Program-made: the position numbers and the translations under genes
Shown here: in pieces, positions 42,352 through 48,505 of the stretch
Numbering within the stretch: the stretch's first letter is position 1
Layout of the letters: every line of letters begins with the position of its first letter
DNA from: Curtobacterium sp. HSID17257
Lineage (GTDB): Bacteria > Actinomycetota > Actinomycetes > Actinomycetales > Microbacteriaceae
Length of the DNA: 48,505 nucleotides
Direction of reading: 5' to 3'
NCBI RefSeq assembly: GCF_003989515.1
Contig: NZ_RBLU01000015.1
Span: 1-48,505, forward strand
Notes under the pieces: generated by a model
Seen by the model: the letters and a program-made list of their open reading frames with translations, nothing else
What the model was told of the DNA's origin: nothing
Databases searched by the model: none

Positions 42352-42987
42352 CTACGGCTGCAGCCGCGCCACGTCCCAGCCGTCGCCGACGCGGACGTAC
42401 TGCAGCCGCCGGTGCATCCGGTCGCGACTGCCCTGCCAGAACTCCACCACGTCGGGCTCGAGCCGCCACGCCACCCACCCCTCCGGCCGCGGGACGTCGT
42501 CGTCGCTCTCGTCGAGCAGCACGTTCGCGTCGTCGATCAGGTCCTGCAGCGTGCGCGGTTCGAGCACGTCCGACTGGTCGGCGATCGCGGTGGCGGCGCG
42601 GGACTTCGGCGAGCGGTCGGCGAACAGCGCGTCGGACTCCTCGTCGGACAGCTGCACGGCCCGACCCTCGAAGCGCAGCTGCTGCATGCTCTCGCGCCAG
42701 TACACCTGCAGCGCCGCGTGGGGGTTCTCGGCGAGCTGTCGGCCCTTCGGGCTGAGCGTCGAGGTGCCGAACACGAGCCCGTGGTCGTCGAGCCGCTTCA
42801 CGTCGACGGTGCGGGCCGACACCCGGCCGTCGGCGCCGGCGGTCGCGAGGGTCATCGACATCGGCTCGGAGACCTCGCGGTCCGATGCGCCGTCGAGCCA
42901 GGCGCGGGCGACGTCGAACGGCGACGCGGGCGGCGCGTCGAACTCGGGCAGGTGCAGGGAGTCGTCACCGGAGAGCGAACTGGACAT
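42352..42987 (-). CDS. pdxH: Pyridoxamine 5'-phosphate oxidase family protein (PdxH-like)
   Basis: The 211-residue product has the PNPOx split-barrel fold: SEPMSMTLATAGADGRVSARTVDVKRLDDHGLVFGTS binds FMN. The C-terminus has WVAWRLEPDVVEFWQGSRDRMHRRLQYVRVGDGWDVARLQP, the PdxH signature with the Arg/His that hold the substrate. PdxH makes pyridoxal phosphate from PNP or PMP; PhzG-like enzymes share this end, so the role is likely but not certain. GGTGGAGG ends just before the ATG at 42987, unusually close; a TTG at 42999 is the alternative start. It is the last gene of the prs-nadV-nrtR run. Confidence 0.82.
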   Translation of the reverse strand: MSSSLSGDDSLHLPEFDAPPASPFDVARAWLDGASDREVSEPMSMTLATAGADGRVSARTVDVKRLDDHGLVFGTSTLSPKGRQLAENPHAALQVYWRESMQQLRFEGRAVQLSDEESDALFADRSPKSRAATAIADQSDVLEPRTLQDLIDDANVLLDESDDDVPRPEGWVAWRLEPDVVEFWQGSRDRMHRRLQYVRVGDGWDVARLQP

Positions 42988-43005
42988 GCCTCCACCCAAC
43001 CGCGC

Positions 43006-43692
43006 TCAGTCGGTCCACGTCCAGGTCGCCGGGGGACGCCCGCCCCGCCCGGTCGCCGTCGGCGCGGCGTCGGTGCGGGCGAGCGCGGGGTTCGTCCGGA
43101 GCGCACGGTTCAGGTTGCCGGCGTCCGGGGCGGACCCGTGGAGCGCAGCGTGCAGGGCTGCTGCCGCGCTGGTCGGGAACACGTCACCGAGCAGCGCGCG
43201 CGTCATCGGGACGTCCCGCCACAGCCGGGTGCGCACCTGGTCGAGGGCGGCGCCCACGATCGCGTCGTGGTCGAACGGGAGGCCCAGGTCGCCCCCGCCG
43301 AGCGGGTGCCACACCGCGGACCCTCCGCCCGGGGCCGCCGCCGCTCCCGCAGCCGGACTCGCCGTGTCCGGGGCCACGACGGCCGTGAACGCGATGCTGA
43401 TCGCGGTCTCCCGTGGATCGCGGGACGGCGCGTCGAACGCCCCGACCTGCGTCAGGTGCCGCACCGCCCCGGTACCGATCCCGGCCTTCGTGCGCAGGGC
43501 GCGCCGTGCACCGTCGGCGAGGCGTTCCGCAGCGTCCAGGAGGACACCGGGCAGTGCCTCCCGGCCGGCGTACGGGTCGTACGCCCGACGCGCGGTGGCG
43601 ACCCGCAGGCCCTCCGCCACCGTGAACGACACCGGGACGACGTCGATCGCGATGAGCGGCTGGTCGCGGGCCGCCGAGGGAGCGTCGGTCAC
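43006..43692 (-). CDS. nrtR: NrtR-like regulator: degenerate Nudix domain plus winged helix
   Basis: The 228-residue product starts with a Nudix-like fold (LIAIDVVPVSFTVAEGLRVATARR), but the Nudix box at residues 49-72 reads GVLLDAAERLADGARRALRTKAGI. The catalytic REUxEE glutamates are absent. The C-terminal ~90 residues (ALLGDVFPTSAAAALHAALHGSAPDAGNLNRALRTNP ... GRGGRPPATWTW) match the winged-helix part of NrtR, the repressor of NAD genes that senses ADP-ribose. Its place beside nadV and a PRPP synthetase strongly supports that role. The GTG overlaps the nadV stop (GTGA). A half copy of the GGACGGGAGGC palindrome lies in its coding region near 43554-43568. Confidence 0.8.
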   Translation of the reverse strand: MTDAPSAARDQPLIAIDVVPVSFTVAEGLRVATARRAYDPYAGREALPGVLLDAAERLADGARRALRTKAGIGTGAVRHLTQVGAFDAPSRDPRETAISIAFTAVVAPDTASPAAGAAAAPGGGSAVWHPLGGGDLGLPFDHDAIVGAALDQVRTRLWRDVPMTRALLGDVFPTSAAAALHAALHGSAPDAGNLNRALRTNPALARTDAAPTATGRGGRPPATWTWTD

Positions 43693-45242
43693 GCCGACGC
43701 CCGACGGGCGGCGCGGGCCGCACGCTCGGCGCGGAGCGTCTCGCGCACGTCGGCGAAGGACTGGTGCACCCGGAAGCGGCCGTCGACCCAGACGGGCTGG
43801 AGGAGGCTGGTCGCCTCGTCGTCGGGCGTTGCCTGGTCGGTCTGCCGGATCTCGCCGGTCTCGTCGCGGTGCAGGGCGATGCGGCCCTTCGCGCTCTTCT
43901 TGCCGCTGCCGGTCTTCGGGTCCTTCTGGATGTCGACCGGTTCGCCGTCCACCAGGGCCCACGTCGCCTTCACGGCGCTGCCGAGGTTGTCGCGGGTCAT
44001 GTACTGGTACGTGTACGAGCCGATGCCGAGCACGACGTTGTCGCTCGCGTAGCCCTTCGCGGCGAGGCGCTCGTAGATGCGCCGGGCCCGGTCGAGGGTG
44101 ATGCTGTCGCCGTAGATGACGCCGATGTGCTGGTCGAGGACCTTGAAACCGCGCTCGTTGACCGTGTGGCCGAACAGCTCGTCGAGGAGCTCGACGACGC
44201 CCTTCTCCTCGTGGCTGCGCGACGGGTCGGTCAGCGCCGCCTGGTCGACGCCGTGCACGGTGCCGGTCACGATGTCCACCGGGTCGCCGGAGTCCGGGCG
44301 GATGACGAGCTTGCCGTCGCGGGCCGTGATGCGGTCCTTGAGCTGCGGGAGCGTCTCGGCGATGACCTTGAACAGGTCGAAGCCGTCGCTCACCGCCGAG
44401 ACGATGCCAGACGGGTACACGTCGAGGATCTGCGCGAACGTCTCGAGCTCGCCGTCGGCGCCGCGGACGCACATCACGCTGTGCTCGGTCGCCGGGACGC
44501 TCGCCGCCACCCAGCCGTTGTCGCCCGGGTAGTAGCGGTCGATGAAGTCGAGCGACGGCATCGAGTCGGTGCCGAGGAACGACAGCAGGTGGCCCGCGCC
44601 GCCGGCGGCCGCGGACTCGATGCTCGTCTGCCCGCGGAACGAGAAGTCGTGCGCGGCGAAGTCGATGCTCGCCGGGTCGGCGCCGGTGCGCTCGGCCCAC
44701 TCCTCCATGAGGTCGCGGTACTCGAGCGCCTTCGTGGCGACGGTCGACGGGTGCCAGATCGACGCCGACAGGGCGGTCTCGATGTAGTTCGGCAGCCAGA
44801 AGAAGTCGTCGAGGGTGTTCTCGACCGTCAGCGTCGCGACGCCGATCGGGGCGAGGGTGCCCTCGGGGAGCGCCCGGATCTCCAGCGGCAGGTAGCCGAG
44901 GCGGTGCAGCGCGCGGACGTGGTCGACGCCGATGTGGTTCGGGCCGAAGTAGCCCTGCAGCGCCTGCTCGAACAGCCGTGCGACCTCGTCCTCGTCGGCG
45001 GCGAAGAACGGCGCCCACGCCTCGACCAGGTACCGCTGCACGAACGCCTGCAGCCCGAAGACCACCGCGTGCGTCGACTCGGGCATGTGCGCGTTCGAGC
45101 GGTTCGTCCAGTTGATCAGGATCCGGGTCGTGCCCTCCGGGTAGACCTGCCGGTGCGAGTGCTTGTAGCCGTCGACCGCGAGCAGCGGGGCGATCGGGCT
45201 CGCGGTGGTGGTGCGGGGCTCCAGGCCCGTCGTGGTGGTCAT
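43689..45242 (-). CDS. nadV: Nicotinamide phosphoribosyltransferase
   Basis: NadV (NAMPT) joins nicotinamide to PRPP to give NMN, the first step of one-pot NAD salvage. The 517-residue product has LLAVDGYKHSHRQVYPEGTTRILINWTNRS at the start, HDFSFRGQTSIESAAAGGAGHL, VSDGFDLFKV, VIRPDSGDPVDIV and IGVIYGDSITLDRARRIYERL, the NAMPT active-site motifs. AAGGAG supports the ATG at 45242, which overlaps the prs remnant stop (ATGA). A PRPP-forming enzyme upstream would supply its substrate, but that gene is truncated here, so the operon's promoter is missing too. Confidence 0.94.
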   Translation of the reverse strand: MTTTTGLEPRTTTASPIAPLLAVDGYKHSHRQVYPEGTTRILINWTNRSNAHMPESTHAVVFGLQAFVQRYLVEAWAPFFAADEDEVARLFEQALQGYFGPNHIGVDHVRALHRLGYLPLEIRALPEGTLAPIGVATLTVENTLDDFFWLPNYIETALSASIWHPSTVATKALEYRDLMEEWAERTGADPASIDFAAHDFSFRGQTSIESAAAGGAGHLLSFLGTDSMPSLDFIDRYYPGDNGWVAASVPATEHSVMCVRGADGELETFAQILDVYPSGIVSAVSDGFDLFKVIAETLPQLKDRITARDGKLVIRPDSGDPVDIVTGTVHGVDQAALTDPSRSHEEKGVVELLDELFGHTVNERGFKVLDQHIGVIYGDSITLDRARRIYERLAAKGYASDNVVLGIGSYTYQYMTRDNLGSAVKATWALVDGEPVDIQKDPKTGSGKKSAKGRIALHRDETGEIRQTDQATPDDEATSLLQPVWVDGRFRVHQSFADVRETLRAERAARAARRASA

Positions 45243-45844
45243 CGGATCTCCTTCGTGAGGTACGGGCTGAGCGGGACGGTGCGCAGGCCCGGGACGTCCT
45301 GCTGCGCGGGGTAGCTGTCGGTGGTGACGATCTCGCCGAAGTGGTCGGCGAGCTGCGGGGCCCGGCCGGAGAAGACGCCGTGCGAGACCCAGAGGCCCAG
45401 GCGTTCCTTCGGCAGACCGGTCGCGCCGGCGAGTCCCGTGAAGGTGCCGCCGCCGTCGCAGATGTCGTCGACGACGAGCAGTCGACCGGTCTCGGGGAGG
45501 GGCTCGCACGAGAACCCGTCGAGCTTGCCGGTGTCCGGGTTGCGGTGCTTCTCGGCGCGGAACAGGGGGAGTACGGCGGCCTCGGCGACGAGCGACGCCC
45601 GGGTGACCGCGCCCTTGTCGGGGGCGATGATGCCGCTGTAGTCGGACCCGGCGAGGACCGCGTCGTGCACGACCTGCTCGCTCGGCACCACCGTGAGGCG
45701 TTCGACCAGCCCGACGATCACGGGCGAGTGCGGGTCGAAGGCGATCACCTGGTCGATGGCGAAGCCGTTCAGGACGTCCGCGTAGACCTTCGCGCCGAAG
45801 GGGAGGCCGCGGTCCTGCCGCGCTCCGGGCAGGTAGGGGACTCG
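45239..45844 (-). pseudogene. prs: Ribose-phosphate pyrophosphokinase (PRPP synthetase), 5'-truncated
   Basis: Only the C-terminal ~201 residues remain, from RVPYLPGARQDRG to TVPLSPYLTKEIR. The PRPP-binding loop LLVVDDICDGGGTFTGLA and the GIIAPDKGAVTRA segment are intact. The N-terminal ~80-110 residues, which build the ATP site and subunit contacts, are missing. Upstream of about 45844 the frame continues only as antisense of pepA. This short PRPP synthetase type is the usual partner of nadV. Either a real deletion removed the gene start and operon promoter, or the sequence is a chimeric join. No good internal start was seen. Confidence 0.85.
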
Positions 45845-46537
45845 GGCGGCCTCTCGCTGAAGCCCGCCGCGTCGATGCTCGGCATGAAGACCGACATGAC
45901 CGGCGCCGCGACCGTGCTCGCCGCGACGATCGCCGCCGCGCGCCTCGGGCTCGACACGAAGATCACCGCGTGGCTCTGCCTCGCCGAGAACATGCCGTCC
46001 GGTTCCGCGACGCGCCCCGGCGACGTGCTCACGCTGAAGAACGGCAAGACCGTCGAGGTCACGAACACCGACGCCGAGGGCCGACTCGTCCTCGGCGACG
46101 GCATGGCGGCGGCATCGCTCGAGCAGCCCGACGCGATCGTCGACGTCGCCACGCTCACCGGTGCGCAGGTCGTCGCCCTCGGGGACCGGACGACCGGCCT
46201 GATGGGCAGCGACGACCTCGTCGCCCGTGTCCGCGCGGTCGCCGACGCCGTGTCCGAGCCGATCTGGCCGATGCCGCTGCCCGAGGAGCTCGACGCGCGC
46301 CTGGCCAGCGACGTGGCCGACATGGTCAACGCGACGGTCGGCAACCCGGCCGGCGGCATGCTCCTCGCGGGGAAGTTCCTCGAGCGCTTCGTCGGCGAGG
46401 GCATCGAGTGGGCGCACCTCGACATCGCCGGCCCCTCGGAGCACAAGGGCGGCGGGTACGGCTGGCTCGGCAAGGGCGCGACCGGAGTCATGGTCCGGAC
46501 GCTCGTCGGGCTCGCAGAAGAGCTCCAGTCCAGGTAG
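45839..46537 (+). pseudogene. pepA: Leucyl aminopeptidase, 5'-truncated
   Basis: The frame preserves the C-terminal ~232 residues of the ~490-residue M17 aminopeptidase, starting at DSGGLSLKPAASM. Catalytic and metal residues downstream are intact: the DSGG Asp, the SLKP Lys, MKTDMTGAA and NTDAEGRLVL (Asp, Glu, Arg). The preceding GKGITF-type segment with its metal-binding Lys, and the whole N-terminal domain, are absent. Before 45839 the same frame reads antisense through prs. pepA next to lpd is a normal order, so this is a native gene whose 5' half was lost at the junction. Confidence 0.88.
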
Positions 46538-46547
46538 TAGGTTGGTG

Positions 46548-46582
46548 TCCGGCGGGCTGCGCACCGACGCGCGTCCGCCGGA
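46548..46582 (+). terminator. Possible hairpin after pepA
   Basis: TCCGGCGG (46548-46555) pairs with CCGCCGGA (46575-46582) around a 19-nt loop. It could terminate pepA or lie in the lpd leader. TAGGTT at 46538-46543 is a possible lpd -10. Confidence 0.35.
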
Positions 46583-46690
46583 ACCAGCGGGACGGGACCG
46601 GAACCATGCGGTCCGACCGTCGGACGCCGCCGCCGCGGTGTCCAGTGGGGTCCGACCGGGATCCCGACACGCACGAGGGAGTTGCACCAG

Positions 46691-48064
46691 GTGACGGAAC
46701 AGACTTACGACGTCGTGGTCCTCGGTGGCGGCAGTGGTGGCTACGCCGCTGCGCTCCGGGCCGCTGAGCTCGGCATGAGCGTCGCGCTCATCGAGGGAGA
46801 CAAGCTCGGAGGGACCTGCCTGCACCGCGGCTGCATCCCGACCAAGGCGCTGCTCCACGCGGCCGAGGTCGCCGACGCCACCCGCGACGCGGAGAAGTAC
46901 GGCGTGATCGCCGAGTTCGCCGGGGTGGAGGTGCCGAAGGTCATCGACTACCAGCAGGGTGTCATCAACTCGAAGTACAAGGGCCTGCAGGGGCTCGTCA
47001 AGGCCCGCGGCATCACCGTCGTCGAGGGCTGGGGCCGCCTGACCTCGCAGAACACGGTGCAGGTCGGCGACCAGACCGTCACCGGCAAGAACGTCGTGCT
47101 CGCCACCGGTTCGTACTCGAAGTCGCTGCCGGGCCTCGAGATCGGCGGCCGCGTGATCACGTCCGAGACCGCGCTGAAGATGGACTACGTGCCGAACAAG
47201 GTCGTCATCCTCGGTGGCGGCGTCATCGGCGTCGAGTTCGCCAGCGTCTGGAAGTCCTTCGGCGCCGAGGTCACCATCGTCGAGGGCCTGCCCCACCTCA
47301 TCCCCGCCGAGGACGAGTCGATGTCGAAGCAGCTCGAGCGCGCGTTCCGCAAGCGCGGCATCGAGTTCTCGCTCGGCGTCCGGTTCGACCACGTCGACCA
47401 GCACGAGAACGGCGTCGTCGTGACGCTCGAGGACGGCAAGACGTACGAGGGCGACGTGCTCCTCGTGGCGGTCGGCCGTGGCCCGCTCACGCAGAACATG
47501 GGCTTCGACGAGGTCGGCGTCGCGATGGACCGCGGCTTCGTCACCACGAACGAGCGCCTGGCCACCAACCTGCCGAACGTGTACGCCGTCGGCGACATCG
47601 TCCCCGGCCTGCAGCTCGCGCACCGCGGCTTCCAGCAGGGCATCTTCGTCGCCGAGGAGATCGCGGGGCTGAACCCGGTCGTCATCTCGGACACGAACAT
47701 CCCGAAGGTCACCTACTCCGACCCCGAGGTCGCCTCGGTCGGTCTCTCCCAGGCCAAGGCGGAGGAGGAGTACGGCAAGGACAAGGTCGACTTCTACGAG
47801 TACAACCTCGCGGGCAACGGCCGCAGCCACATCATCGGCACCTCGGGTGCCGTCAAGGTCGTCCGTGTCGTCGACGGCCCGGTCGTCGGCGTCTCGATGA
47901 TCGGCGCGCGCGTCGGTGAGCTCATCGGTGAAGCCCAGCTCGCGGTGAACTGGGAGGCGCACCCGGAGGACGTCGCACCGCTCGTCCACGCGCACCCGAC
48001 GCAGAACGAGGCACTGGGCGAGGCCTTCCTCCACCTCGCGGGCAAGCCGCTGCACGCGCTGTGA
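46691..48064 (+). CDS. lpdA: Dihydrolipoyl dehydrogenase
   Basis: Lpd reoxidises dihydrolipoyl groups of 2-oxoacid dehydrogenase complexes with NAD+. The 457-residue flavoprotein has the FAD motif [13 protein letters not shown], the redox-active disulfide [16 protein letters not shown] (Cys43, Cys48), the NAD motif [15 protein letters not shown], the second FAD contact VYAVGDI, and the C-terminal [14 protein letters not shown] with the catalytic His-Glu pair. The GTG at 46691 is chosen because GGGAG lies about 9 nt upstream; a TTG at 46682 would be too close to it. sucB follows 73 nt downstream, fitting pyruvate and 2-oxoglutarate dehydrogenase function. Confidence 0.96.
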   Translation: MTEQTYDVVVLGGGSGGYAAALRAAELGMSVALIEGDKLGGTCLHRGCIPTKALLHAAEVADATRDAEKYGVIAEFAGVEVPKVIDYQQGVINSKYKGLQGLVKARGITVVEGWGRLTSQNTVQVGDQTVTGKNVVLATGSYSKSLPGLEIGGRVITSETALKMDYVPNKVVILGGGVIGVEFASVWKSFGAEVTIVEGLPHLIPAEDESMSKQLERAFRKRGIEFSLGVRFDHVDQHENGVVVTLEDGKTYEGDVLLVAVGRGPLTQNMGFDEVGVAMDRGFVTTNERLATNLPNVYAVGDIVPGLQLAHRGFQQGIFVAEEIAGLNPVVISDTNIPKVTYSDPEVASVGLSQAKAEEEYGKDKVDFYEYNLAGNGRSHIIGTSGAVKVVRVVDGPVVGVSMIGARVGELIGEAQLAVNWEAHPEDVAPLVHAHPTQNEALGEAFLHLAGKPLHAL

Positions 48065-48137
48065 CGACCACGTCCACCGTGCGCACCGAGACAATGACAA
48101 CCACCACCACAGCAACCCGCGAACAGGAGCCCACCCG

Positions 48138-48505
48138 ATGAGCGAATCCGTCAACCTCCCGGCGCTCGGCGAGAGCGTCACCGAGGGCACGGTCACCCGA
48201 TGGCTGAAGAACGTCGGTGACCGGGTCGAGGTCGACGAGCCGCTGCTCGAGGTCTCGACCGACAAGGTCGACACCGAGATCCCGTCGCCGATCGCCGGCG
48301 TCGTCGAGGAGATCCTCGTCCAGGAGGACGAGACCGTCGAGGTCGGCACCGCGCTGGTCAAGATCGGCGACGGCTCCGGCTCGGACTCCGGCTCGTCGGA
48401 CGACAACGGCGCGGACCAGGACGCTGCCGCAGCCGAGCAGAGCGAGCCCGAGACGGCTCCGAGCACCGAGCAGGGCGAAGAGCAGAAGGCTCCCGAGCCG
48501 CAGCA
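48138..48505 (+). CDS. sucB: Dihydrolipoamide acyltransferase (E2), 5' part only
   Basis: The gene runs off the window after ~122 codons. The first domain is a lipoyl domain: [49 protein letters not shown], with the lipoylated Lys43 in STDKVDTE. A Ser/Asp/Glu/Pro-rich linker begins near residue 80. VTEGTVTRW and the neighbouring lpd fit the actinobacterial E2 shared by pyruvate and 2-oxoglutarate dehydrogenases; the catalytic domain is not visible. CAGGAG precedes the ATG at 48138 by about 9 nt. Confidence 0.93.
   Translation, partial: MSESVNLPALGESVTEGTVTRWLKNVGDRVEVDEPLLEVSTDKVDTEIPSPIAGVVEEILVQEDETVEVGTALVKIGDGSGSDSGSSDDNGADQDAAAAEQSEPETAPSTEQGEEQKAPEPQ

Noticed and set aside
41717-44101. 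Plus-strand 784-codon frame through the GNAT, pdxH and nrtR region
   Set aside because: It is antisense to three recognisable minus-strand genes and is compositionally a shadow frame.
45239-48466. A 1075-codon minus-strand frame that could be read as one giant protein
   Set aside because: Only the last ~201 codons are a real gene (the prs remnant); the rest is antisense to pepA, lpdA and sucB.

Overview
The window is about 48.5 kb of very high-GC DNA. Its genes are densely packed and mostly housekeeping. Base composition, many GTG starts, TANNNT -10 elements placed directly before start codons, and the gene order all point to an actinobacterium of the Microbacteriaceae. The order rplM-rpsI-glmM, coaA, glmS-acpS-alr-tsaE-tsaB-rimI-tsaD, guaB, guaB3-glpD, guaA, pcrA, lpd-sucB fits that family, and Curtobacterium is the best guess. 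That placement is inferred from content, not from a database search. No tRNA, rRNA, CRISPR array, prophage or insertion sequence was seen.

Layout. 1-360 is the 3' end of a sortase-anchored surface protein. 669-4738 holds ribosomal proteins L13 and S9, GlmM, CoaA and a glutathione-peroxidase-like protein. 4809-12139 is a cell-wall and tRNA-modification run: GlmS, AcpS, two tandem alanine racemases, TsaE, TsaB, RimI and TsaD. 12241-14892 holds a Q/P-rich membrane protein, a THUMP-like methyltransferase and GroES, whose promoter carries two CIRCE operators. 15015-19653 holds a RarD transporter, a lipoprotein binding protein for branched-chain amino acids, an SDR enzyme and an AbiEi/DUF559-like protein. 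19863-25835 holds GuaB and a four-gene branched-chain amino-acid ABC transporter whose LivH permease carries an extra extracytoplasmic domain. 26070-35107 holds a tiny membrane protein, GuaB3, GlpD, a small membrane protein, a KhtTU-like K+/H+ antiporter pair, SURF1, DUF3817 and GuaA. 35108-41695 holds a tandem repeat block, a Bax-inhibitor-like protein, DUF817, a glycerophosphodiester phosphodiesterase, a small membrane protein and PcrA/UvrD. 41717-45844 holds a GNAT enzyme and, on the minus strand, an NAD-salvage cluster: prs remnant, nadV, nrtR-like, pdxH-like. 45839-48505 holds a pepA remnant, lpd and the start of sucB.

Genes that work together: GlmS and GlmM make glucosamine-1-phosphate for peptidoglycan, and Alr supplies D-alanine. 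TsaB, TsaD and TsaE form the t6A machinery. LivJHMGF imports branched-chain amino acids. GuaB and GuaA make GMP. Lpd and SucB belong to 2-oxoacid dehydrogenase complexes. NadV, a PRPP synthetase and an NrtR-type regulator form an NAD salvage unit.

The most notable anomaly is at 45839-45844. There the 5' part of a PRPP synthetase gene (minus strand) and the 5' part of leucyl aminopeptidase pepA (plus strand) are both missing at one head-to-head junction. The DNA also carries several families of intergenic palindromes: two 76-bp hairpins, GGACGGGAGGC palindromes and GGCGTCTCGG palindromes. There is a 112-bp-period duplication and a set of apparently leaderless promoters. I did not find a clearly new multi-gene system; the findings list the structures that deserve checking.
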